Of a stretch of 64,000 nucleotides of DNA, positions 44,138 to 55,565 are shown one piece after another. The translations under genes were made by a program, and so were the position numbers. Numbering within the stretch: the stretch's first letter is position 1; the number at the start of each line of letters is the position of its first letter. A model generated the notes under the pieces. That model was not told the origin of the DNA, did not search any database, and worked only from the letters and a program-made list of their open reading frames with translations. Where the stretch lies: NCBI GenBank assembly GCA_036346205.1, contig JARFJB010000400.1, positions 847,001-911,000 on the forward strand, written 5' to 3'. Source of the stretch: Vesta saturnalis. Its lineage: Eukaryota > Arthropoda > Insecta > Coleoptera > Lampyridae.

Positions 44138-45178
44138 TTACAAAAGATGTTCAAAATGACCTCCCAAGACATCTGTGCATGCCTGAAAACGGTAATTGAA
44201 AGAATTACTAATATTACTAAGCATTTGTACACTGATATTTTGAAATTCATTTGTTATTCTTTCCTTCATGTTATCTCTTGTTGTCGGAGGTGTTTTATAA
44301 ACTTCATTCTTAACGTAACCCCAAAAAAAATGAGTCCATTTTATTGAATTCTGGTGACCTGGGTGGCCATCGCCGATCCATTTTCCAGGATACTGATCAA
44401 GTTCACCTTGAATTAAAAGATTATGGTGTACAGGAGAACCGTCATGTAAAAACCACATTTGCTGGCGGATACGAAGTAGAACCTCTTCCAGTAATACAGG
44501 CAAGTGATTTACTAAAAAATCTAAATACATCTCAGCATTTAAATGATCTTCAAAAAAATATGGCCCTACGACATAGTTACCAACAATACCTACCCAAACA
44601 TTTAATGACCATCTGGTTTGACTATGTGTAATTATGTGGTATGGATTACTTGTGGAATAATAGTGAAAGTTGTGCCTGTTAACACAACCATTTCGATGAA
44701 ATGTAGCTTCATCTCCAAACAATACATAGTCAAAAAAGTCTCTCTGTTGATTAACCTTTTGTAGGGCCCATTCACAAAATGCTAATCTCTTCTCAAAATC
44801 ATTATTTGTTAATAGCTGATGCAATTGAATGTGATAAGGGTGCATTTTGTTTTTACACAGAATTGTTTGCACACAATAATAACTAAGTTGTTGTTCTTTA
44901 GAAATACTCCTTATACTTGTATGTGGGTTTTCTGCAACTGCCAACAACACATTCATTTCGTTTTCCTCTGCCACAGTAGTATTTGTTCGTTCATGCTTTT
45001 CATAGTTAACTGAACCAGTTCGGTTAAACCGGTCCATCAATATTTCTAAACTTGATTTTGTAGGTTGTCGCCTCTCAGGAAAACGTTCAAAATAAACTCT
45101 TTTTGAAAGCAATGCATTTTTATTGCATTCTCCCAATATCCATATCATATCTAGCATTTCATCACGAGTAAAATTCAT
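44138..45178 (-). CDS. Mariner transposase, long open frame with a disabled third catalytic box
   Basis: The 346-residue frame starts at ATG 45,178 (MNFTRDEMLDMIWILGECN). It has an HTH region (ILMDRFNRTGSV, SIRSISKEQQLS), then FFDYVLFGDEATFHRNGCVN (first Asp), TRWSLNVWVGIVGN, QMWFLHDGSPVHH (second Asp) and ends NSFNYRFQACTDVLGGHFEHLL, as full-length relatives do. Between WIG and FWGYVKNEVY it reads DGHPGHQNSIKWTHF. The alternative frame of the same bases gives WPPRSPEF and KMDSF, the expected third box. A small deletion before and one extra T in an eight-T run after would explain this, so the enzyme is probably inactive despite the open frame. Confidence 0.85.
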   Translation of the reverse strand: MNFTRDEMLDMIWILGECNKNALLSKRVYFERFPERRQPTKSSLEILMDRFNRTGSVNYEKHERTNTTVAEENEMNVLLAVAENPHTSIRSISKEQQLSYYCVQTILCKNKMHPYHIQLHQLLTNNDFEKRLAFCEWALQKVNQQRDFFDYVLFGDEATFHRNGCVNRHNFHYYSTSNPYHIITHSQTRWSLNVWVGIVGNYVVGPYFFEDHLNAEMYLDFLVNHLPVLLEEVLLRIRQQMWFLHDGSPVHHNLLIQGELDQYPGKWIGDGHPGHQNSIKWTHFFWGYVKNEVYKTPPTTRDNMKERITNEFQNISVQMLSNISNSFNYRFQACTDVLGGHFEHLL

Positions 45179-45911
45179 TTTTGCCCTATTTTCGATTTTT
45201 TAAAATTATAAACAAATTTACCACAACAATCAATTAACAGACAATAATGGTAAACTGTCAGTTTTTGACAAATAAATCATAGCCAACTTATAATTGGCAA
45301 ACATTTAGACACATAATTAATACTTTGCATATAAAAATGAAAATATCTCAAAAACTAATAATTTTGGGCATAGGGAATGCTTAACAAAAATATAAGTAAA
45401 ACAATAGTACTTTTCGATAGTGATATAAAATACAGGTTAATCCATTTGAAAAAACTGAGAAAATAATGAATCGATGTTTTGACTCACCCTGTAATCAATT
45501 TAACGAATATTGACAAACTCAATCATTTTTATAAAATTTGACAATTATTAAAAGGCTACGGCTGCAACAGATCATTGTTCTTGTAGCTCTTTGAAATTAT
45601 ACAGGGCGGTGAACTTGTTACGATTTTCATGGAAAAGTGGTTATAACTTTTTAAATACCCTGTATAACATATTACAAGTATATATTTTTGTAATGAAGAA
45701 GTGAAGCGGATTTCAAATTTAAATTAAAATATAGGGTGTTTCGTTAAATAAAATTTAACTTTGGTGTGGCACGGCGTTATGGAACACCCTGCAACATTGT
45801 AACTAATTTTAAAATATGAAGCTTAATGATGGCTATAATCTCCCGTAACGTTTGCTTTGATACTTCGAAGGTCATAGAAGATACTGAACTTTATCGCACT
45901 AATAAATCACC

Positions 45912-45914
<3 letters not shown>

Positions 45915-45984
<70 letters not shown>
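45915..45984. repeat. (TA)n microsatellite, right half
   Basis: About 70 bp of TA repeat starting at the last base of the mariner ending at 45,914. Confidence 0.95.
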
Positions 45985-45988
<4 letters not shown>

Positions 45989-46276
45989 TAATTTACTAGA
46001 AAAGTAATTACTGCATTGGTATTAGAAATAATTAGAATTTTGGTTGAGGTTATATTTCCGTAAAATAAATTTTCAGGAAGTTATGTAGAAATGACAACGC
46101 AATATTAACTAGCAACATAATTTAGTATATCATAACAATTTCAATTGTCTCCGGTATCATGAACACGATAAAAACCCAAATTTCTGAATGTGCATTACTA
46201 CGCCAGCGCAGTAAGGAAGCCATTCTCCTCATAATGTAGGGTTTACATATAATTCTAGCGTAACAATGCACATTAT

Positions 46277-46279
<3 letters not shown>

Positions 46280-46338
<59 letters not shown>
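46280..46338. repeat. (TA)n microsatellite
   Basis: About 59 bp of TA repeat, separated by only GTA from the mariner that starts at 46,342. Confidence 0.95.
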
Positions 46339-46341
<3 letters not shown>

Positions 46342-46343
<2 letters not shown>

Positions 46344-48465
46344 GGGTGTCCCATAACTAATGGGCAATAAGGCAACTGTAGAAAAAGGTGATCAAAATAG
46401 GTCGCTTAACAAAAACATGCGTTAGTAAAATGTTAATAGCAAACGAGATATAGGGCGTTATAGTTGCCATACTATTTTTGAAAATTCGTAATAGGTAGAA
46501 AACAGCTGAATGTATTGAACTCAAATTTGGTACACTTAATGCTAAATAATAAAAATTTCATTATTTTAACACAATAGTGGTATACTTGTTCGCTCCCATA
46601 TTTTATAAAGCGTTTTCGAGATATTCCCATTTTAATATTCCACGCCGCGCTGGCACCGTCTCTAAAACGATAATATTTTAAAATACGATAGAAGTGTTTC
46701 CTTTAAAAACCATTGATTTTAACCACAATATTGTAATCTACTTTGAGAATATTAATAAATAAAACATTGGTTTTATAAAAAAAATACAATTTAATTGGAA
46801 AACAAAACAAATAAAAAACAATAATCACATTTACTTCATTAAATGTTGAAAATGGCCACCGTTTACTTCAATACATTTTCTTAAACTTTTTTCTAAACAT
46901 TCTCCTATCTTAATAAAGTCGGCGTTGTCATTTTTAAAGTATTTGCGGCTTCATGAATTTTTTCTAGGAGTTCATCCCGATTATAGATTTCACTATTGTA
47001 CACTAAAGATTTCGTGTATCCCCACACGTAGAAATGCAAAGGATTTAATTCCGGAGTACGGGGCGGTCAAGGGAATTTCGCTGCCCCTTCCAATCCAACG
47101 ATGTGGAAAATTGTTATGTAAACGCTCCCGGACTCTAAGTGGATAATGTAGCGGCACACTATCGTATATAAACCACATATCCTGCCTTACAATTAGAGTA
47201 ATTTCTTCAAGCAAACCGCCTAAATGAGTTTGCAAAAATTGTAAATAATTTTCTGCATCTGATCTTGTTGGAAGTTCAAACGGACCAGTGAAATGGTTGC
47301 CAATAATTCCCTACCAGATATTTATTGAAAATGTATGTTGAAATTGAGCTTCTTTGTATTTATGAGGATTACCAAAATTATAGTAATGGTTATTTCTCCA
47401 ACTAAAAACTACGCGGCGTGTGAATGTGGCTTCGTCAGTAAACAGTACCTTTTTTTAAAAATACTGGATCTTGGTTGATTTTATTGCGCACCGATTGGCA
47501 GAAATGTATTCTGCGTGGTAAGTCATTGGGCAATACATTTTGTACAGGCGTAAACTGACGCGGATACAATTTTTCTGTACGTAAAATTTTTGAAATACTT
47601 GATTTACTTACACCAGTACCCGCCTGTAAGAGCCGAGTACTTAATTCAGGGTTTTCTGAAATTCTAAATAAAATTTCATCTTCCATATCAGCTGTAATTC
47701 TTTTCGGTCAGCCACCAGAATTCTTCGTATGAAAAGAACCGCTTGAGATTTTTGAAATTATTTACGACTGGGCACAATTCGATTTGGATATAACTGTAAA
47801 TATCGTCTAACTGCTGCACATGATTTATAATTTACTTGTGCATAAACACAAATCATATCCCTTAATTCAATATTTGTAAACTCATTACCTCTAAGCATTT
47901 TTTATAAAAGCGATACTGTCAATTCAGTATTTAAAAACACAATAATTACAAGGCTGTATTCAACTAATAAATAATTGACAGTTCCTTTAGCAGTCACCGG
48001 CCACTTTCTAGTATTGTTGTTTTTGCGGTGCGGCGCACTGAAATATTAAAATGGCAATTTCTCGAAAACGCCTTAAAATATGGAAGTCGAACAAGTAAAT
48101 CTTTTTTGTTTTAGAACAATGAAATTTTTATTATTTACCATTAAAATGTACATAAATACAGGAGTAAAAAAAACGTGAATTTATCCCATTCGAACTGTGT
48201 AACTAGCGCCCTCTAGGAGTATAAAAAATTATGACAGATTCGTGTTTATCACCCTTAAAAAAATAAAATATACCTACCAAATTTGAGTTCAATACATTCG
48301 GCTGTTTTATAACTATTACGAATTTTCAAAAATAATATGTCCACTTTAACGCCCTATATCTCGTTTGATATTAACATTTTACTAACGTATCTTTTTGTTA
48401 AACGACATATTTTGATTACCTCTTACTACAGTTGCCGTATTGTTCATTAGTTATGGGACACCCTG
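46342..48465 (-). mobile_element. Mariner-like element in (TA)n
   Basis: The ends are CAGGGTGTCCCATAACTAAT at 46,342 and its complement at 48,465 (TTATGGGACACCCTG), flanked by TA and then by (TA)n on both sides. The inverted arms extend for about 350-400 bp, with AACGAGATATAGGGCG at about 46,442 and its complement near 48,350. A degraded - strand transposase fills the middle. The right arm has extra sequence near 48,160-48,260, containing GCGCCCTCTAG, that the left arm lacks or has diverged from. Confidence 0.88.
46831..47898 (-). pseudogene. Mariner transposase, frameshifted
   Basis: From ATG 47,898 the - strand reads MLRGNEFTNIELRDMICVYA, AAVRRYLQLYPNRIVPSRK, stop. It continues at 47,686 with EDEILFRISENPELSTRLL, TGVSKSSISKILRTEKLYP (second HTH) and RIHFCQSVRNKINQDPVFLKK. 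Then, in another frame, come TDEATFTRR (first Asp), GNHFTGPFELPTR, QTHLGGLLEEI, MWFIYDSVPLH (second Asp) and FPHRWIGRG, ending NGGHFQHLMK at 46,831. At least three frame changes or stops are present. Confidence 0.88.

Positions 48466-48477
<12 letters not shown>

Positions 48478-48555
<78 letters not shown>
48478..48555. repeat. (TA)n microsatellite
   Basis: About 78 bp of TA repeat directly to the right of the mariner ending at 48,465. Confidence 0.95.
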
Positions 48556-48557
<2 letters not shown>

Positions 48558-48990
48558 TATGGAAAAAACATTATTGCGGGTCTGACATAAGTTAGAAAGA
48601 AACCCAATAGCATTATATGAGTATGAGAGAGATATAACTTTACCGACGTTGAACTACTTCAGTCTCCTCCAATCTAGCTTCAAGATTTCTAACGAAACCA
48701 AAGCAATTAAGATGATGTTGAAAAGTCGCGTGTTCTTTGAAACTATTAAGTAAATACTTTACACTTAAACATTAAATGATAATACCTCAAACATCGAAGT
48801 TTACGAATTTATGACATAGTTCGATTACTACTCGTAAGAAGAACTAAGAAGAATCTTACGAGAGCTACAAACAAGAATATTAACATTTACATTGGTAGTA
48901 TAACTTAAGTGTAAAGTTTAACTTTAGCATTATAATTCGTATTGAAAAACGAACTATTTTTAAAAATGAACAGAATACACTTTTTTCAAA
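48556..48990. other. Unrecognised region
   Basis: No open frame or repeat was recognised. TA-rich DNA between a microsatellite and a mariner fragment. Confidence 0.4.
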
Positions 48991-48991
48991 A

Positions 48992-49345
48992 CTACTTTAT
49001 AAGATTTTCGAAAGGACCTCCACCTTGCGCAAGGCAGTATCCCAATCTGTGACAAAATTCAGTTCGGGTGTTTTCTAACATTTCTTGGGTGATGCTGTTT
49101 AAAGAGTCTGTAATTTTGACAAGAAGTTCGTCCAAATTGTCAACACGTTCATGTCTGTGCCCATAAATTTGATGGGATAGGTATCCACAAACAAAAAAGT
49201 CGTTCGGCGTGATATCAGGTGAGCGATTAGGATATTTGTTAAGGAACGTAGTTTCCAAAAACTGTTGAACTCTTATTGCAGTACGAGCAGGACAGCCATC
49301 TTGTTACCAAATGTCATTAAAATTTATATTGAGGCGTTGAACAGC
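48992..49345 (-). pseudogene. Mariner transposase C-terminal fragment
   Basis: The - strand reads FNDIW, stop, QDGCPARTAIRVQQFLETTF (second catalytic Asp), LNKYPNRSPDITPNDFFVCG (third Asp), YLSHQIYGH, NLDELLVKI, and ends LGYCLAQGGGPFENLIK with a stop. The rest of the element is absent; the fragment stops at the adjoining (TA)n tract. Its spacing and sequence differ from the other copies in the window, so it is another lineage. Confidence 0.8.
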
Positions 49346-49369
49346 TGGAACTATCTGGTTAATATAATA

Positions 49370-49990
<621 letters not shown>

Positions 49991-50014
49991 CTCTAGAATA
50001 GTTCTTTTTGCCGC

Positions 50015-51260
50015 ATGAGTAATGCTGGCTATCATCTTTGTGTTTTCAAAAGCGATGTTATAGAAAATGAAATTTTAGTCTCATTCGACGTTTGTTCACT
50101 GTTTCCAAGCGATCCACTATATCAAACCTTAGTTTATTTAGAAGACGTTTTAAAACAAAACCATTTGGACGATAGAGAAGTAGAAAACTTTCTTAAATTA
50201 ACAGATTTTTGCATGAAACAAACCTTTTTCACAATTAACCATCAATGTTTCCAGCAAGAACATGGTACGACAGTGGGCAATAGCTTATCTCCGTTTATAG
50301 ACAATCTATTCATGAGTAAATTTGAGACAGACGTAAAACTTATTTTCCTAGAGTTTGGAGTGGATGATGTGTTTGCCATCATTAATACTAAATTTTGTAG
50401 TGTTGAGAACTTTGTAGAAACTTTACATTCAAAATTTCCGACAATCAAATTTACCTATGAGATAGAGGCAAATAGGTCTCCCGTTCCTTGATACTCTGGT
50501 AACAAGAAATGGTAGTAAACTAGATATAGATATTTATCGTAAGGAAACTAGCACCAAAATATTCATAACCAATAATTCAAATCACTGTAGACAGCATAAA
50601 CCCGCGGCTTTTAATTTTGTTTCATAGATTGCTCAATGTTCCTCTATCAGTTCAAAATTATAATAAAGAATTGCGCACTATTAAAGGAATTGCTGCATAC
50701 AATGGGTTTTGAGATGAAGTGGTTATGAATATAATTAGGAAACAAACACATAGGATGAGGGTTAAGAACGTAACTACATTAGGTAACGCTAGAGAACATA
50801 TAGAAGTAAAGTATGTAAAGTTACTAAACAATCCTGCTCATACAAAAGGTCTATCTAAAATCTCTTCCAAACTTAATTTGAAAACAGTCACTGCTTCAGA
50901 TATTAGTTTGCAAACTCTTTTAGGCAATCCAAAAGATAAATTGGATAAGCAGGATAAGCCGGGAATTTAAAAATTAATTCTGAACAAATATATGTGGGGC
51001 AAACTAAACCACCTATCAAAATTCGTGTTAAAGAACATTTAGCTCATATAACATACAAACGTTGGGACAAGTCTGCCGTAGTCCTACATATGTTTGATAA
51101 AAATCATGTAGTAGAAAAGGTATCCTTAATCAAACATGTTAGTAATAAGCACGAACTTGATTGTTATGAAAGTGTAGAGATCTTGAAAAACAAACAAATT
51201 CTAATGAATCAAGATGATCAAGAACCTTTAGGCTACTCAGAACTCATTAAACTTTCATAA
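50015..51260 (+). pseudogene. Penelope-like element: reverse transcriptase and part of a GIY-YIG endonuclease
   Basis: The + strand reads NEILVSFDVCSLF (RT motif A), CMKQTFFTINHQCF, HGTTVGNSLSPFIDNLFMSK (motif B), then FGVDDVFAII (motif C, DD kept, Tyr changed), FPTIKFTYEIE. After a shift it reads FLDTLVTRNGSKLDIDIYRK, then VQNYNKELRTIKGIAAYNGF, stop, DEVVMNIIRKQTHRM, and GNAREHIEVKYVKL. The end, after KPGI and a stop, is EQIYVGQTKPPIKIRVKEHL, the GIY-YIG core, with KNKQILMNQ before the stop at 51,260. The order RT then GIY-YIG is diagnostic for Penelope-like elements. The 5' part is missing and there are three or more frame breaks. A second copy is at 5,280-6,156. Confidence 0.88.
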
Positions 51261-51307
51261 CATTCACTTTCACCAGATAACCAACGAAGCGTTACCGCTG
51301 ATGGTTG

Positions 51308-51429
<122 letters not shown>

Positions 51430-51434
51430 GAATT

Positions 51435-51540
51435 TTCTTTAGTTCGCCCTAGTCGACCGCTGATGATGATAGCGTATCTATTCAAACGCGTTCAGTGTTT
51501 TTTAATTTTGTGTGGTACGTGGGTATATTTTGTTTGTTAA
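51435..51540 (+). repeat. Penelope-like 3' region with CTGATGA hairpin
   Basis: TAGTTCGCCCTAGTC, CTGATGATGATAG at 51,460-51,472, CTATTCAAACGCGTTCAGTG and TTTTAATTTTGTGTGGTACG follow in order and match the - strand of 5,280-5,380. A short stem (ATAG with CTAT) lies between CTGATGA and CAAAC. Confidence 0.6.
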
Positions 51541-53190
51541 AGCGAATAAGGTTGGCAGAATCTGATTTCAAATCAACATCCTAGGCTGGCATATTGTTTT
51601 TGTTTTTTGTGTTACACCGAATAAGGTTGGCTGCAGCAATTATAAAAATTGGAAATGACAGTCTACTTGTTTGGCTTTACGTAATTGGATAATTAGTGGG
51701 TTTTTCCCAGACCTGATAGAATTAATTGAATAGTGAAAGTTTTTATTGCGGTTGCACAACTGTGGGGAAATCCAGAAAATAATTACTGTACGTTAATCAT
51801 TTGGAGAAAACACTTAAGTACTTTATCTTGAATTTATTTCTACATTACTTTAGGACTTAAAAACACCACTAGGTGATGACATAAACAAAACCAACCAATC
51901 AAAACATTGCACCTTAAATTTAGGAACCTTCATTATCGGCAAAATACAGAAACCTTCTTTACCGACAGAATACAGAAATCTTCAATTGGTTTGCGTCTTA
52001 GCTAAAAGTGCCCTCCTACTATAGATTACATCTACTATCGGCGCAAAAAGTATATATACTCGAACTTGAAGCTGAATAAAAAAATATCCATTAGGCCGAT
52101 TAGAATAGACTTGTCAAATTAAAGCCTGTTTATTTTTACGTTGTTTACGTCTAACAACTTTTTTTTCATGCATTTAAGCGCCATTTCTACGGCCGAACGA
52201 TGCAAAGTGCTAGTTTTTTAGGGCTTGCGACGCCATAGGTAAGACATAAAAACAAAACTACTGGCTCAAACGGTACGAAATTTTAGTATGTTGTAAATTC
52301 AACCTTAATACGAAAATTATTACCAAATTTTGAATTCTGTAGACGCTAAAAACAATTTTTAATTAATTGAAGTTTTTACATCATCGCTTCGGCAACGAAC
52401 AGCGAGCCTGTGGCCACGCCTGTTTTCTGAGTCCATTAAAATGTTACTCTTCACGCTCTAGGTGCGGGTGTATGCATGTATCTTTGATTTTCTAATTTTC
52501 TTTGCCAATATATAATTAACTACTTTGATAATAAATTAGGAAATGCAAAGGAATCACTGTAATAATAGATTTGAAATTATTTGTGAAATTTAAATGACGG
52601 TATTAAAATGATGGTACCTACAATTTCAATAATGTTTATAACATTCTGAAGGTAAGATAATTAACTACTCTGATTATAAATTAGCAATTATTTGTGAAAG
52701 TCAAATGATTATTGTATAATGTAGCTAATAATAATAACGATTTGGAAAAATTAGGAAATGCCGCCATACTCGGTATTGCAATCGCGTCTAGAGTTACAAG
52801 AGAAAATCCCTAATCAAAAATATCAGCATTTTCCATCAACTTTTCTCAAGAGAACTTGGAACCTCCAAAGGTAGCTTTAAAAATACTATGTAGACCTCTG
52901 AATACTTTTTGGTAACTGGTAGAACAGCAAAAACTTTTGACACACTCTACAAGGTGTAATCTCAAGACTCATCTAAATCTAACTCAGAATCCCCGAGATT
53001 GATTGCACATCAATAATATCTTCAATTATATGATCTATATTGTCCAATTTTTTCGACGTGCTTTATACAACTTTTTCATAATTCATGAGTTACTGACCTC
53101 AGTGTATATCTACACAGATTTAACATTACATCCATGTTATTTCCGTTTTGGAGGCATTTTATTAATCAACTTTTGCCACTTTGTGTTTCA
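51541..53190. other. Unrecognised region with a promoter-like cluster
   Basis: No coding region was recognised. Around 51,890-52,080 there are CCAATCAAAAC, AATTGGTTTGCG, a TATA string (AAGTATATATAC at about 52,049) and AATAAA 25 bp later, an arrangement seen in LTRs and in compact promoters. No LTR partner or primer binding site was found. Confidence 0.3.
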
Positions 53191-53197
53191 CATAAGC

Positions 53198-53521
53198 CTA
53201 TTTCAACTCACAATGAGCAAGGGGTAGCCATACTAAGTATACATATGGTCGTATTTCCTTGATAATAACATCTAACCTTTTTTTCGGAGTTGTAAAAGAA
53301 GGTTTTCCGAGGGCAACAAGAACAGATTTTGTTAACTCTTGAAACTGAGTTGCGTATGGTGGACGTGGAACTTGTTCTCTTACTAGCCAAGCAATAATGT
53401 CACCTTTTTTCCACGCCATGTCTGGGTTTTTGGTAGAAGGTTCTATCATGGTGTGATATGATGCTTGATCTATAACAATGGTTGATTTCTGTGGTAGAGT
53501 CGCTAACACTTTTCGAAACAA
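53198..53521 (-). pseudogene. DDE transposase fragment (Tc1/mariner superfamily, DDE_3-like)
   Basis: The - strand frame reads TLPQKSTIVIDQASYHTMIE, MAWKKGDIIAWLVREQVPRP, QELTKSVLV, RPYVYLVWLPLAHCELK. In insect DDE_3-like proteins the pattern is VIDNASYHS, then a linker with KK..I..WL, then RLPPYHCELNPIE. The first Asp (VID) is visible, and the downstream Asn-Pro-Ile-Glu box is replaced by a stop. It is a fragment of a decayed DNA transposon, unrelated in sequence to the DD41D mariners nearby. Confidence 0.6.
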
Positions 53522-53529
53522 TTGTTCAA

Positions 53530-54300
53530 AATGCTGTGCATTTGATTAAGGTAGTCCGACGTCCGTTTTTGTAAAAATCTATATTCGCTTCCTATGTGTA
53601 AAATAATCATTCGTTTCCTGATGGAGTATTGAAACTTCTCGCAAAATATGATATATGGTAATCATAATTGTTTAACGCGGATTGGAGGGATTCAACTACG
53701 TTTTCTGGGTCATGGTATGATGTTGGCTACACAATTTTTCTTAAGATTTGAACACAATGTGACAATCATTAATAAATTGAGTATTGTTAAACTGCCTTGA
53801 AGATGACAAATCAGAACACACTCTAACGGTCGAAGGCTAACAGTGAAAAATGTCATAACCAAAAAACAAATTTAACAAAATTTAATGAAGTGATAAGTGT
53901 AAAGTTGTGAAAAAGTTTAATTTGAAATTGATAAAAGCATTCACAAATAAAAACTTGACCTCAATTAAAATAATTCAGTCAAATCTAACAAACAAACAGC
54001 TTTGTTAATAAATGAAAGTGTTTTTTACAACGAAAACACAATGTAATACATTTTATATAATTTTGAATTTTAATATTTATTTCAACCACATACGTTAACT
54101 TATAGCACTGTGGTTATTTAACATATAATTGGTAAAGCATTTACTTCAAGGTCTATGAAAAAACTAAACTAAAATTAAAATTAAGACGTACCACTGTGTC
54201 TTTTTTTTAAATTAAAACATGTCAAAACCTATTTGAACGGAGGTTCTCTTCTTGCCTTTTGAAGTTATTAGGATGTTTGTATATCGCAATAACTTCAAGA
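53530..54300. other. Unrecognised region
   Basis: AT-rich sequence with no coding motif or repeat pair recognised. Confidence 0.4.
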
Positions 54301-54304
54301 TGTA

Positions 54305-54641
54305 CACTGTGTCCCATTTTGGTTGAAATTGTAGGGCATCTCGTTTGCGAGCATAGACAGAAAGATGCGGTTTTCGCCACCCTGTTCTACTTTTTCGTGA
54401 AACGAAAAATGCCAAAAATTCAAAATTTGCACATTTTAAGCACCCCTCCTAACTGCTTTGCCGTGTAGTTTATCGAAATGGTGAACAGTGGGTTATATAC
54501 AGAATTTTCTGTAGCATTTAGTGGTGTGCATAGTTTTCCCCACAAAAAGTCAGTTTCTTCGCAATAAACCAAAGTTTTGTTTTTAAATGGAACACCCTGT
54601 ATATTGTTTTATTATATAATAGAGCTTACTCTCAGCTTTCA

Positions 54642-54678
<37 letters not shown>

Positions 54679-55565
54679 TGTGGCACTTATTTGCATTATT
54701 AACCTCAAAAATGAATGTTACGTAATTTAATATTTTGATGATATAGTTGGCCATGAAAAAAAAAGGTTAAGGGTTAGGAAGTTTTATGCAAAAACACAAA
54801 ATTAAAAACTAAACATAATACCTACAACTTTACAAGTCTAATATAAATGGCTAAAAGCGATGTTTGAACTGATGATGAATTTGCCAGTTTGATTATATTT
54901 CAAAAACTATTGTACCTAATTTGCATAATGTTTTGTTATTATTTCTGCGTAAAAGTAGATTTATTATAATCGCGTATTTACATATTTATAATTATAATAA
55001 AGCAGTAAAAATCTAGTAGCCCTTTTTTAATACTCAAATATATCTTGGACATTCAAGAAAATACACGTCTATACTGAGTTTAGAGGTTTCATGGCCAACT
55101 ATATCATCGAAATGTTAAATTAACGTAACATTCATTTGTGAGGTTAATAATGAAAAAGAAGTGTCACACAATATATATTTTTTGAAAGTTGAGAGTAAGC
55201 TCTATTATATAATAATAAAATATACAGGGTGTTCCGTTTAAAAAAAACAAAACTTTGGTTTATTGCGAAGAAACTGACTTTTTGTGGGGAAAACTATGCA
55301 CGCCATTAAATTCTACGGGAAATTTTGTATGCAACCCACTTTTCACCATTTCACTAAAATACAAGGAAAACCAGTTAGGAGGGGTGCTTAAATGTGCAAA
55401 TTTTGAATTTCGCCCTGTATCTCAAATACTAATAGGACTATGACCATTTTGTTTGTGGTATCTTTTGTTTCACGGAAAAGTAGAACAGGGTCGCGAAAAT
55501 TGCATCTTTCTATCTTTGCTCGCAAACGAGATGCCCTACAATATCAACCAAAATGGGACACAGTG
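54305..55565. mobile_element. Fold-back element of 1.26 kb, mariner-type ends
   Basis: The element starts CACTGTGTCCCATTTTGG after TA and ends with the complement CCAAAATGGGACACAGTG before TA. Nearly the whole length is an inverted repeat with arms of about 500-600 bp around a centre near 54,935. Each arm also has an inner outward-facing terminus: GGAACACCCTGTA at 54,589-54,601 on the left and TACAGGGTGTTCC at 55,223-55,235 on the right. A (TA)n tract of 30 bp (54,646-54,675) is present on the left side only. There is no transposase; its ends resemble those of the mariner at 57,087-59,391. Confidence 0.85.

Larger units (their letters stand above)
43169..45914 (-). mobile_element. Mariner-like element in (TA)n, about 600-bp modular arms
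   Basis: The element starts CAGGGTGATTGATTAGTGCG and ends with the complement (TAAATCACCCTG), with TA repeat on both sides. The inverted arms run about 43,169-43,770 and 45,315-45,914 and are 95 percent or more identical by eye. Each arm holds internal units opening TACAGGG and closing CCCTGTA (43,290-43,352, 43,417-43,485, 43,590-43,654, mirrored on the right). A - strand transposase of 346 codons lies between. The left side also carries a 156-bp tRNA-containing insert that the right side lacks. Confidence 0.9.

Noticed and set aside
44344..44631. + strand frame of 95 codons inside the 43-46 kb mariner
   Set aside because: It lies antisense to the transposase and has no motif of its own.
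44138..45178. Reading the 346-codon mariner frame as an active transposase
   Set aside because: The third catalytic box is out of frame through compensating indels, although start, stop and the other boxes are intact.
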